From assembly GCA_047967505.1 (NCBI GenBank), contig CM106541.1: a stretch of DNA of 64,000 bases; one strand, given 5' to 3'. The notes under the pieces are model-generated. The model was given only the letters and a program-made list of their open reading frames with translations. It was not told where the DNA came from and ran no database searches. This DNA is from Dipteris shenzhenensis. Lineage: Eukaryota > Polypodiophyta > Polypodiopsida > Gleicheniales. The translations under genes were made by a program, and so were the position numbers. This document shows positions 53,157 through 64,000 of this stretch, one piece after another; the stretch's first letter is position 1; every line of letters begins with the position of its first letter.

Positions 53157-54381
53157 ATGGCAGATTATTTCTATGAGAAAACCTTTCACAAAGACAAGTC
53201 CGTTTCCAACAAGAAACAAAAACAGGTGATGGATTCAGATGATTCCCTTCATGACTTTGCTGAGGCTCACCTCATTTATGAGGTTATGCATGAAGGGTTT
53301 AAAGACACCCGCAAAGGTTGGAAAGATCCACTTCCCACCACTGGCATTATGGTGGAAGTGGATGATATTTTTGATCCAGTTAACGAGTATGCAAAGCATG
53401 CCATTATAATTTTCTTCCCACGACGGATGCCAACTACAGCAGATGTTGGGAATTGGTTGACTCGAACCCTAAGTGGTTCTTATGTCAAAAAAGTTCATTA
53501 TGCAACGAGGGGCTTTTTTGAGATCATCATGGCTGATGAGGAGCACCATCGGGTTTTCCTGAAGCACTCTCCGCTAGCAGATGGTCCATGTCCTGCCCTG
53601 GTCTCCCACCCGGGATTATCAGGCATTGATTCGGCATCGTTGCCATGTTTGGGTAGAAGTTGTGGATTTTCCTCAATGCTTGTCTTCTCTTCTACCTAAA
53701 ATTGCAGCTTCCCTCGGTAAGGTGGTATGTCCACCGCGACCCAATGGAAATTCGAATAGCTTCTGCATTTTGTGGAATACGGATCATCCTACTCCAGCTT
53801 CATATTCGGTTACTATGAATAATGTTTCCATGGGGAGTGCCTTTTACAAGCTCAAGTGGGGGCTGTTTGCAGGTGCTTGCTTTGAATGCAAGTAATTTGG
53901 GCACACGGCTTCACAATGCCCTTCCCGAGCTCCACGGATGCCACTGCAAGCTGAAATGGTTCAGCCTTTGAATAAGAATGCAAATGTCTCTTCTATGGTA
54001 AAAAACAAAGGGGTCAAAAAGTTTTTCTCTGTTCAAGACAAAGGCAAAGCCCCGACTGTCTCAAATGGTAATGCTTCTTTTCCTGTGCCTTTGTCCTCTC
54101 CACCTCAGGGGAAGGGGGAATAAATTTTGATTGATGGATGGCAAACTCCTCGCAAAGTGATCTCCCCCAGGCGACCTTTGCCTTCTCGGACTTGGAGTGG
54201 TGCATCCTCTCATGGGAAAACACCTGCTGAAAACTCTGGTGTTGGCTTAACCTGGGCTGCTGTGACTGCAAATCGGACCTTGTTTCCTGAAGAAGAAGTT
54301 GCTGCACTTTTGTCCTCTCCTCAGGCTGATGCTTCACCCCAGGGTAGAGGCCCAAACATTGAGGTGGAAATGCAGATGTAG
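53157..54381 (+). pseudogene. LINE-B ORF1 (broken)
   Basis: The start is the ATG in CTCAAATGGCAGAT, in the same place as LINE-A's. It encodes the DUF4283-like region (HAIIIFFPRRMPTTADVGNW, YATRGFFEIIM), shifts frame near 53570-53590, and continues with HVLPWSPTRDYQ, VWVEVVDFPQCL and GLFAGACFECK. TAA at 53893-53895 falls inside the zinc knuckle (CFEC, then FGHTASQC: CX2CX4HX4C). A Ser/Pro-rich tail follows with another TAA (54121-54123) and ends at TAG 54379-54381. ORF1 of LINEs binds the element RNA. Confidence 0.82.
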
Positions 54382-54425
54382 ACAGCCCATTAGTTGCTGT
54401 ACATACCTGTCCCATAACTGTAAAT

Positions 54426-56777
54426 ATGCTTGATCATCTGAAGTGTGTTACTCTCAATGTACAAGGAATGTGTGATGGTCGCAAATGGAAACTGGTCTGG
54501 ATGTATATCAAGCAATTGCAGCGTGATATAGTTGCTTTGCAAGAGCATAATCAGCATATGTATGCTGGTCAAATAGGCCATTTTGCTGGTTATGATATCT
54601 TCTATGCTGGAGAGCAGTCCTTTTCTGGTGTGGCTTTTTTGGTAAAGCACGACCTTCAAACTGTTGTGGCTCTCAATGATCGCCATGGTAGATGGATTAT
54701 TGTTCAATGTCTTGTTCAAGGGAAAATTTTTAAATTTGCATCGGTTTATGCCCCCCAATCTTCTCGTGATAGAGCTTTGATTTGGGCTGCCATGCATACT
54801 TATCCATGGCGACAACATGCCTTCATTTGTGGTGACTTTAATAATGCCCCTCAATCAGGTGACAACACCTCAGACCACACTCAGATGTTGGCTTCTGAAA
54901 CACAGGCATGGTCTAATTTTTTGCTTCAATTGCGCCTAGTTGATCTTTGGAAGAAATTACAGCCCATGCTTCTGGGCTATACCTTTCAGCATAATGCTCA
55001 ATCTTCTTATCGGACACGCTTGGACAGATGGTATCAGATTGATCTACAGCATTGTGATGCCTTTACTTGTCAAATTTGGGTTGATCATGCTTTCACACAT
55101 TCGGATCATGCTCCTCTTTGGTTGAGGCTTTCCTTACTCGGATGCAAGCAGTTATTCGAGATTATGGCAAATCCTATATGCAAGCCACAAGGGAGACTGT
55201 AGCACATGCCAAATTTACTTATCAGAGTTTGACTGAGCTTGCTCATCTTCGCCCTTTGTCTTCAGAGGAAAGCATGCTCTTATGTCAGGCTCAATTCTCT
55301 CTTCAATCCAATGATCGCAGAAAGCTTGCTAAATGTAAAATTCGATCCAGACAATGGGCATTTTTGGATAAAGGCTGCTCTTCCAAGCAATTTTTTAAGA
55401 GTTTACACTACAAAAGACAGGCTGCCAATATCTGTCGAATCCGGATGCCTGATGGTTCTTGGTCAACATCTCGTTCAGAGCTTGCTGATTTGTGTGTGCA
55501 GGACTTCTCCACTCATTTTAGGCATGTGGATACTCTTTCTCCTCGGGTCGTGTCTGCACGTCAGCTTCTTTTGCAACATATTCATCCAATTCTATCTGAT
55601 GCTCAGGCTTTCGAACTTGAACATCCCTTCACTGAAAGGGAATTGTCTGATGCACTGAGATCCTGTGGCCAATGGAAATCTCCAAGATGGGATGGTCTCA
55701 CTGTTGAATTTTTTCTTGCATTCTAGGATCTTCTTAAATTCACCTTGCTGCAAATGGTAAATATAGCATGGCAAAATCCGCAGATGCCTGTGTCATGGAA
55801 AAAGAGTCTTCTCAAGCTGATTCCAAAAAAGCAACTATGTGATTCACTTGGTGATTCGAGGCCAATCACGCTCATGCCAGTCATTTACAAGATCATTGCC
55901 AAAATTGTGGTTGATCGGATTAAAGATTATTTGCATGATGGGTTACATCCCTCCCAATATGGCTTTGTTCCACGTCGCCATATCATAGATAACATTGCCA
56001 ATGCTTATATTGGGACTGAATATGCCAAATACACGCAACAGGATGTTCTACTCTTACAGGTAGATATTGCAAAAGCCTTTGACACAGTTCAATGGGATTT
56101 CATCTCGCAAACTATGCGAGCTTTGGCTGGAAGATTGTACTTTGACTTCTCCAAGGTCCTCTTCTCGTCCTTTGGGGCTATCTCAGATTACTATACCTGC
56201 ATTGTATAAAATCCTTTTGCCTCAACCTTGGGTTTCAGAGAGAGGTGATTCTGTTTGGCGAATGCATCGCCCAGCCAAGTGGTGAAGGAAAAGATTACAG
56301 CAACTTTGGGCCTATAAAGTACCACTTCGGCAACAGGTTTTCTTTTGGCGAGTTCTTTTGGGAGTGTTACCATCTGGACAGCTATTAGCTCATCGACGCA
56401 TTGCTCCTGCACTTTGCTACAGATGTTCTGCTTCTTTGGAGACTGCGCCTCACTTGTTTTGGCATTGTCCGTGCTCTCGTGAGTTTTTTGATATGCTTCG
56501 ACAACGCCTGCGAGCGAGATTCCCATCTGTTCCGTTTGGGAAGTTCTTCTGACTATTTGGATTTCATCCATCCAAACCGGAGTTTCATTTTTTCTTCGTT
56601 TGGGTTCGCTACTGGGCAATATGGACTTTATGGACATATAGGAATTGTAAAGTCTTTGGTGATCCTACTTTCTCTCTGTTTGGCTTTTTTAGGCATTCTC
56701 TGCAGCAATCTTTCTTTGATTGCTTGCAAACCCGCTGCATAGATCATGAGGTATTTTTGGCATATACCTTATTTTGA
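54426..56777 (+). pseudogene. LINE-B ORF2: endonuclease intact, RT core deleted
   Basis: Starts at the ATG 54426, 44 bases after ORF1. The AP-type endonuclease is complete: TLNVQGM, ALQEHNQH, ASVYAPQS, ICGDFNN, RLDRWYQ and HSDHAPLW. A frame change near 55120 is followed by the linker and RT start (QWKSPRWDGLTVEFF, TAG at 55724-55726, then PVSWKKSLLKLIPKK, SRPITLMPVIYKI, YGFVPRRHIIDN, VDIAKAFDTVQWDF). At about 56121-56126 the sequence jumps from ISQTMRAL to LEDCTLTSPRSSS, which in LINE-A lies about 1.3 kb further on, so RQGCP and YADD are gone. The zf-RVT end (VPLRQQVFFWRVLLGVLP, CYRC, HLFWHCPC) is present, shifted in frame, and stops at 56775-56777. Confidence 0.82.
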
Positions 56778-56827
56778 GGTTGCTACTCATATAATATAAT
56801 CAATCAAAGATTTCACCCCAAAAAGAA

Positions 56828-56894
56828 TGTGTGTGTGCGCGCGCGCCTGTGTGTGTGTGTACGTGTGTAGAGAGAGAGCGGGAGAGAGAGAGAG
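56828..56894. repeat. (TG)n(CG)n(AG)n tract at the 3' edge of LINE-B
   Basis: TGTGTGTGTG, CGCGCGCGC, then a TG run, ACGTGTGTAG and two AG runs. No LINE sequence follows it, so here the tract is flanking DNA and not part of an element. Confidence 0.9.
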
Positions 56895-59800
56895 TAAAGT
56901 TAGGTTAAACATCAAAAACAAAAGAAACACTAACGCTAATACAAGGAAACAAAAATAAAACAAACCCAAGAACTGAAAAGGAAACGGACTTTGAAATTCC
57001 CCACTTTGGATTTAGATTCTATGTTCAAGGATCCTAAACATACCCAAAGCCGATGTTCCAAAGATGTAATGACTACAATGTAGGACAAAGTAAAGTTTCT
57101 TCATTACTTTTCTTGTATTATAGCCCATTCGAGAAAGTGATAGGATTACATTACTAAATTGAGAGATAAATGCCCTCTTCCTTGTGCAAAAATAAGTGAT
57201 ATTGGGAACCAATATCACTCCATATAGCCATATTAGAGATGTTTGAATCAATGCAAGGCATTACTATAGATATCAACTTCTAAACCTAAAGAAGATTGAG
57301 TAATTCTAAGATTCAAGAAACTACAAAGGCTTGTTAACAAAACTCTCACCGATAAATTCCTCCACCGAAAGAATTTGGATCTTTGTACATAAAATCTTTA
57401 AAGTTTGGAACATCCAAAACAAATTAATTATCTATAAATCTCCTAACCTGAGTAAGTTTAATTTTTACGAGTGTCACAAGAGGTAAACTCATAAATAGAA
57501 ATAGAACTTCGCTAAGAAAACAACACGATTAGTAAATCAAGGTCTTGCTTTTTAGATTTTACGAGAAATGGATCAAGTCTCACATGTATCAGCACCTTCA
57601 TGATAAGATACCCATACACTCACCTTCATATGATAGGAATGGAGCTTTTCCCATAGCCTATTAAAGATTGGGAAGAAGAATGTGGTGCAAATTATCATAG
57701 GCAAAAAAATACAATTACAAGGTCATGGGTAATATGGTTATGTGAGGTGCATGACCATTGTTTCGAATCCTTGTCCTTGCCACTCCCTATGATTTGATGA
57801 TGGAGGATCTCTAAAAACTCCTTGGGTAAGCAAGGTTGTTCCTCCTAGTAGATCAATCATAGGCTTCAGCATCCAAAAACCTCTTAAGCTCGCTATTTGT
57901 CATATAGAGTTAAGGGGGATCTCTGGATGCCCACTTTGTACATGTATTTCTTGTTATCTCTAAGTATGTGCCACCATATTTTGACCTTTCAGTTTCAACC
58001 AATCAAAATCCAAAACAGTCTAAGAAAAGGGCAATGCAAGGATGAATTATGGCACGTCTGAGAAGTATGTGAAAGGCTCGATTGGCAGGACTCTTGCATC
58101 AAGGGAGTCCAATGTATTTGACAATGTCTTCGACATGATGCTATTGGTATCAAGCCCACCATCAAGTACTTCTTCATAGTACTTTTTCCCTTCCATGCGC
58201 TTCCGGTATGAGTTCACAAGCAAACCTGTAATAACAGCTATGCTAGGATGCACAGCCCTTCCTTGAAACAAGCATACTATAATTGAGAACCGTTTTGGAC
58301 TTTGAGCTTTGAGAACCCACATATGAGAAAGGACATACGATGAGTTTAATAAATAAATCCATGCCTCATCAAATCACTCGATGTTAAATGGATGGTCACT
58401 AAACCAACTGTGCGCCCCTCATATGAAGAGGACAACAGGTTAGTGGACCTGGGTAGGTGGATTACCTAGAAGTGGAGAGCAGGCTGGTCGCCATGTCTGC
58501 ATTATCTGGAGATGCATCTGGAACTGTACTGAACAAACACTCTGCGCGGTAATGAGGGAAGGCTGGGGGGCAGCACATCAGGGCTGCGTGGAAGCATGGA
58601 AGCAGACCAAGGGAGAACTACAAGGGCCTATTAAAAGGCCTACCAGTAGGATAGGAGCAGGTACAGGTAGGAGGCAGCAAACAAGCTGGTTGGGGTCAGC
58701 ATCAGCCCCAATCATGGCAGCAGAAAGCTTAATTTTGGTGCAAGAACGCTCACTCAATGTTGAAATTGCTACCATCGTTGTTTATAGCAATAATGATTTA
58801 CATGGCCAATAGATACCAGATCCTAAATTTTGGTGAGACAGGCAAGCTCGACGGGATCACCTTTCCTCCAACTTATGCTAACCCCTAGGGCGAGCCCAGT
58901 CTAGTGAAGGGAGATGTGCGGGTAATCTTGGAGCAGAAGAGGGAAGGGAATGTTTCCAAACTTTAGGGTTTTTTTGAAATGCGTTTTTTTGGAGGGTCAA
59001 AAAATTAAAAATGTATTTCATTGGAACTAATGGAGGATTTCATCTCTGGTTCCCACTGTACTATGAGGCTACTAGTATTGTCTCTTTAGAGATAGCTTCA
59101 GACTGCTCCCCCACTTCCTTTCCTATCCAGATCAGAGATGCTTAGCCGCCTTCATGCATAAGGCAATTAGGCATTCAGAGTGCCTACTCAAAATACAAAG
59201 ACAGGAACAGAGGACGCAGGCAAGCCCATCTCTGAGCATGATCACAGAGTTCTTCTAGCCAGATCGCACATATTCCACGGGTAGTTGGCGAGATAGAGAT
59301 CCAGAGCTAGGCTCTAGCGACAAACCCAACACAGGAAGGACGCACAGATCATGCTTGGAGACATCCCTTCCATGCTTAGGCCCGGGGCGCGACCTACATG
59401 ACCTATAGGAGTTACCATGTCCCTTGTCAGACGCAGAGACGCAGCCAAGAGGACACGCCGGACCACTAGGCACCTCCAGTATCTGCTATATATACTGGAC
59501 CAGACTTGATATTGGATTTGATTTGACATGATGATGATGATGATGATGATGATGTACATGATGTTGACGTTAGGACTATGTAGTATTGATGCTTCTTATA
59601 ACTATGTAACATTTAGCATCTAGCATGGGTGGGATGCTCGTTCCAGTAGCTCCACCCTTTCAGCTTGTATCAGGTTTCTTATAGTCTCATGGACCCATCA
59701 GTCTTCCGAAGATTTTAATAAACTTTCATTCTTTCCCCTATGTAAAGGGGAGGCCTTTTGCACACTCAACCAGCCATGGAAGCTATCCAAAGGAACCGCA

Positions 59801-61536
59801 GACTGCAAGAGTGTTTGAGGACATAGCTCCCAGTAAATCTCAGCGATGCAATCATCCTTGATTACTGTTCCACCCAGCACTTCGCTGGATGTCTTTAACT
59901 CTTCTCTGAGCTGTTTTTCCATGCTTGTGGATGAATAAAGTCTGAGTTCTTTTTCTAACAACGAAGCATTCACAGGAAATAGCTACACAAGAACCCCCTC
60001 TTAAAAAGGGAGTAGTAACACAAGAACCTCTCTTTCCTGCTGTACTTTTCCGAGAGAGGTTTCAGCATGTGTGTGCACCTATCTTGTGTGAGAGATCAGT
60101 CAGAGTTTGAAAACATTCCGCTGCGTGAAGTTACTGTTCAGTAGACCCTTCAACCCAACACTCATACCATCACTATTTGGACAAGCTACCTCAAATGCAG
60201 CTACGACTCTATGGACATTTAACTTAATATGTCTACCTAAACATCAATACTTCCTCGGATTCTTCCAATATTTTGAGGACAACATTGAAGAGTTTGCAAT
60301 GGCATGGTTCTTTGGCCATGACAGAGCAAAGGAGAGAAAGAACTGCCTACGTGCTTGTGATCATCCCCAACATGGTTGTCCACAGGTTATCGTTCCACAT
60401 CCTCTAACAGAAATCCACCTTAGTGCATGCATCCATCCATTAAAAGAGAAGAAACCAGTAAGCATGAGCATGTTCTGTACTTTACAGCCATATCATTAAT
60501 GTATTGGATTTGACATCGCTAACCTTGGATGTTGAACCTTGACGTTTGATCTTAAATTTTGGCATTTAATCATTAAAGTTACAGGTTGACCAAGGTGGTG
60601 TACGTGAATGCTAACTTGTGTCTCCTAGAGGAACCCCCTTTCAACTCCTCTCTTCAAGCACATTTGCATTACAGTGACACATATTATGCACGCGCATATA
60701 CGAATGCATGCACTGGGAGAACATGTAAAACCAAAATGAAAAGTACAGCTCTGATGATAACTAAGTTTACAAACCATCACCTAAGTAGGGACTAGCTGAA
60801 ATGGCATCACCAATCAATGTTACTTACAAACATTCACCTCAATACCTACGCAAACAAATACTTTCACACATGCACACGCATCCACATGCTCTCACAAGCA
60901 CACAAATAAAAGAGGTCTCCCTAAGTGATTTTCTGTGATTAAACCAGCACTTAGGAGAAAGCTACTCAAAAGTTAGTCCAGACTGCCTTCATCCATGAAG
61001 ACAACAACCCCCCACTCCCCCCCCCCGCCCCCAAAAAAAACAAAGACAAAGTATGTTTAGAAATAATAGCAGATAGCACATGCCACTGAGATCACAAGCA
61101 ATAGGTAGCTAACAAATGCAAACCTAAGTGTGAGGCACTTCGGCAGGAGGTTTCTTGTGGAGAGCGCTCTGTTTTTGTTTGTTCGTCAATTGACAGGTAT
61201 AAGGAAAACTATTTTCCTTTTTAAACGTTAAGCAGAGACCTTTGTACACCATTTAGATGTTGCTTCCCTGTGCAACATTGTTCTACATTCCCACTTCAAT
61301 CCTACAGAATATATAGACAATGGCAGCAAGATCAACAAGCTCTGTGAGACCTCTCATAGACCTTAAGCTGGGAAACAGAAAACACGACAACAATCTCAAT
61401 GAATACCAATACAGAACAAAGACACTCCAACCTCATACCTCGTCATGAAAAATTCCCGATCTCTTCCATCACCCACCGTTATGGAAGAATTGGAATTTCT
61501 TCTCAATGGCAGGACTCCGTCAAAGCTACTGCAGTA
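56895..61536. other. Intergenic; no gene recognised
   Basis: About 4.6 kb between LINE-B and the SIZ1 stop codon. The open frames (longest 60107-60499, plus, 130 codons) show no domain. The part nearest SIZ1 (about 61200-61536) should include its 3' untranslated region on the minus strand; I see no clear AATAAA. A GAT microsatellite lies at 59528-59554 and a C run near 61017-61030. Confidence 0.55.
59528..59554. repeat. (ATG)n microsatellite
   Basis: Nine ATG/GAT units in an uninterrupted run. Confidence 0.95.
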
Positions 61537-64000
61537 CTAATCGGAGTCAGAATCCACACGAAAATAATGTCTTGGACGATGAGCAGATCGAGGTACAGCA
61601 ATACTTGATACTCTTCTCTGTGCAGGTACATTATTGTCTCTGGCTGCTGCTTGAGTTCCATGACCACTCATGTCAAGAAGAACCGATGCTACAAGGAATG
61701 AAGGGAAACAAATATTTAGACTTGTGTTCGCAATAGAAGTCCAACTACCTAAATGCAATGTTGATCAAAAGCAGTGTCATTAAATGACGACATTCATCAA
61801 GACTGATAGGCGCTAATATTACTATCTTTAACTTAGAATTACCTAAGTCTACTGTAGGATCAAGTCGTCCTCTTTCTTGAGAAGTCTGTTCAACATCATA
61901 TGGGGAAGTCACAGCATGTCGAGGAGATGCACTGATGGTTTCACCACCACCCAAACTCAGGGAAAACCATCCTTCTTGTAAATCCTCACTAGGGACCATG
62001 AGAGGCTCCTGAGCATTAGAATGAACTGATGATCTTGCTGGCTGATGAGGTAGAAAAAGCTGCAGTGATGGATCTGCCGAGGCCAATCTCCTTGTGCTCT
62101 CTAATGGTTGACCTCGGTACTCCGGTGCAGCAAAACTTTGAGTTGCTCTGTTGCAGTCAAATAAACCAGTTTCCCTCATGCCATGTGCACCATTCTGTTG
62201 CCTCGATAATGCATAATTTTGCCTGGGAACTGCTTGAACAGGAGTTGGGCGTACTGGACGGAGGAGACTTGGGGTTGGCCTAGAAGCCTCTGACACAGAG
62301 CCCAAAAACTCAAAGGGGGCATGAGATGCCTCAGATGACCAGAAATTATTGTGCTCTAGTGGTGTGGGCAAGGCACCTCTAGGGGTCCCAAATAAATCCA
62401 AAGGCCCAGTCGTGTCATCCCGAAACGAACCCACCTCCAAAAAAGGAAGTGTTGTTTCTGGTCCATCATAAATAAAGCCCCTGTCTGAACCCAGAGGAAC
62501 ACCCCCGTGGTTACCTTGTTTCTCCTCTGGCACAGTAACCCGCAATTGTGATGCTGTTGGCCTACTATGATTTCCAATCCCGAGGGCATACTCATCCGTA
62601 TTTTCTTCCTCTGTATCACTAAGAACAATGACTTCTGATGTTTTACACTGTTCTGGATCCCCATTGAGCCAAGCATTTGATGGCGGCTCCATAGATGTTG
62701 AGGTAACTTCTACATCCGCCCTTCTAGACCGACGGAGCAGCTCATTTGGCTCCTGATTTACACTAGGATCTTCATCGTTGCTGGCAGTTGCACTACTGCT
62801 CCGAGAAGGTATCCTATTATCTACAAATCGATGCCGTCCTGACATACCATTGCTTGCCAAATGTGAAACCCCTCTAGTTTCATTTACTTGCCAGGTACCA
62901 TCTCGTGTTCTCTTGATCCCAATCTTTAATGGTACCTTTTCAACTGAACTTCCTTCCTCTATCTTCACAGTCCTTAGTGCTCCTTGATGACTCGTAGACC
63001 TATTTTCACCATTTGCTAAACTGATAGAGCCATCCGGTGAATGCCAAGGCTCCCGAAGCTTAGCATCACCTTCTAGTTTAGGCCGCCAACAGCCATCAGG
63101 TTTCATTTCAACTTCCGTTACATCTTCCCCATAGCTTTGCATCTGGAAGCGATCAGATTACCCCAGCGCAAAACCCCCCCAAAAAAACAATAACAATGAC
63201 AAAAAAACAATAAGTACTTATAAAGGGAGAAAGTAGAAAGTAGATACACACTGAAGAGGAGATATTATCTTCACTTACTGCTTTTGTCACCCGAGTAAAA
63301 AAAGGATCAATAAGCAAATCACGCAAGGAAAAGTTTTTCTGACAGATCGGGCACTGCCACTGAGACAAAGTAAACTTCATGAGTTGTGACTCGTGCGTAC
63401 ATGTCAAGACACAGGTTCAGAACAGCATATGAATCAAAGCAAATTAATGAAGATGAGACTGCACAATTGACTCACTTGAAATCATCTCAACATAAAATCT
63501 TTCAACGGAGCATGCTGAAATTTCTATAATAATTATCACAACATCGCTAATGCTTAACTTTGTGTACTTTTCTTTCATGAAATGATAAACGAAGCTTTAA
63601 GGTTTTGTACTTAGCAATACAAGTCAGTTTGATGCACATTTGAACAACAAAAGTGCATATCAACAAGAAGAATTGACTCGCTTGAAAAAATCTCAAGATA
63701 AAATCTTTCAATAGGAGCATGATGCATTATTATCCATCAATAGACTGCAAGTTCAAAATGTCTACGTTTTTTTAATGTATTATATATACATCATGTGCAG
63801 CTGTTAAGCTTTTCTAGAAGCTCGTTCCAAGCCCAGGCCAAGGCTATGACGAAGAAACTAATCCAGTCTTGTACTTAGCAAGACAAAGTGCAGTTGGCTT
63901 CAGATTTGAAAAAGAAAGCTGTGTTGAGAACATCACCTTGCGTGCCCTTTGATTAAGCTCCACAAATGTACGGAGGTCAAAACAACCCATATGTACACAT
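61537..64000 (-). CDS. SIZ1: E3 SUMO-protein ligase SIZ1-like, C-terminal exons (5' part outside window)
   Basis: SIZ1/PIAS ligases transfer SUMO from the E2 to nuclear targets; in plants they act in stress, phosphate and hormone responses. Exons, minus strand: 64000-63937 (partial; [20 protein letters not shown]), 63359-63279 ([20 protein letters not shown]), 63142-61843 (long disordered exon, starting [19 protein letters not shown]) and 61688-61537 ([10 protein letters not shown] through RVDSDSD, stop TAG). The first two exons form the SP-RING (C, H, C, then CPIC). Introns are 577, 136 and 154 bp, GT-AG, with a good GTAAGT donor and a TTCCTTGTAG acceptor in two of them; the phases join in frame (0, 0, 1). 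The third exon includes the acidic [14 protein letters not shown]-interacting-type motif and [11 protein letters not shown], both typical of SIZ1. The end DSDSD is the conserved SIZ1 tail. No damage is seen, so it is probably a working gene. The SAP and PHD domains would lie to the right. Confidence 0.93.

Larger units (their letters stand above)
52729..56827 (+). mobile_element. LINE-B: L1-type LINE with deleted RT core
   Basis: A 5' untranslated region with tandem repeats, ORF1 (broken), ORF2 with a well-preserved endonuclease and the RT start, then a deletion of about 1.3 kb and the RT zinc-binding end, finishing in an A-rich tail (CCCCAAAAAGAA). Its ORF1 is only moderately similar to LINE-A's (YATRGFFEI versus FASRGFYEV and so on), so it is a different subfamily and not a tandem copy. 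The 5' boundary is uncertain because TG/AG sequence also recurs inside the first 60 bases. Confidence 0.85.

Noticed and set aside
60107-60499. 130-codon plus-strand frame near SIZ1
   Set aside because: No recognisable domain and ordinary composition; not supported as a gene.
1-64000. CRISPR arrays, operons, bacterial phage or plasmid systems
   Set aside because: The window is plant nuclear DNA; no regularly spaced repeats with unique spacers, and no prokaryotic genes.

Overview
The window is plant nuclear DNA that is almost entirely built from transposable-element sequence, with one clear host gene at the right edge. The evidence for a plant is the SIZ1-type SUMO E3 ligase exons (61537-64000, minus), the copia primer-binding sites of the TGGTATCAGAGC type, and L1-type LINEs with a plant RT zinc-binding domain. 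Nested insertions and dense decayed copies suggest a seed plant with a large, repeat-rich genome. The species cannot be told from this sequence.

Left part (1-27 kb). A complete but heavily mutated Ty1/copia element (Copia-1, 3633-9170) has 5-bp target duplications (GATTT) and two ~733-bp LTRs. Around it lie decayed fragments: Ty3/gypsy pol remnants at about 10.9-12.7 kb (+), 19.9-21.3 kb (+) and 24.9-25.15 kb (-); copia remnants at 14.8-17.2 kb (-) and 26.56-27.1 kb (+); simple repeats, and several local tandem duplications inside dead coding sequence.

Centre (27.7-45.1 kb). This is a four-layer nest. A minus-strand LINE (LINE-C) is split into a right piece (ORF1 and the first codons of ORF2, 42840-45080) and a left piece (rest of the endonuclease and RT, 27700-29460). 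Between them sits an old Ty3-type LTR element (LTRs 29466-31553 and 41891-42839). Inside that is a non-autonomous LTR element with no gag or pol (31626-39993, TSD TAGGA, LTRs 325 bp, about 1.5% different). Inside that is a young copia element (Copia-2, 32339-38241, minus, TSD AACTC, LTRs 173 bp with one difference) whose gag-pol frame is open except for one TAA. LTR divergence falls from outside to inside, as a nest requires.

Right part (45-61.5 kb). A decayed minus-strand Ty3 RT lies at 47.2-48.2 kb. Two different L1-type LINEs, LINE-A (49141-52675) and LINE-B (52729-56827), lie head to tail; each 5' and 3' end abuts a (TG)n/(AG)n tract. LINE-A has lost its endonuclease by a deletion that fuses ORF1 in frame to the RT. 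LINE-B keeps the endonuclease but has lost the RT catalytic core. The defects are complementary.

Right edge (61.5-64 kb). Four exons encode the SP-RING and the C-terminus of SIZ1; the rest of the gene lies beyond the window. I found no RNA gene, CRISPR array or other intact host gene.
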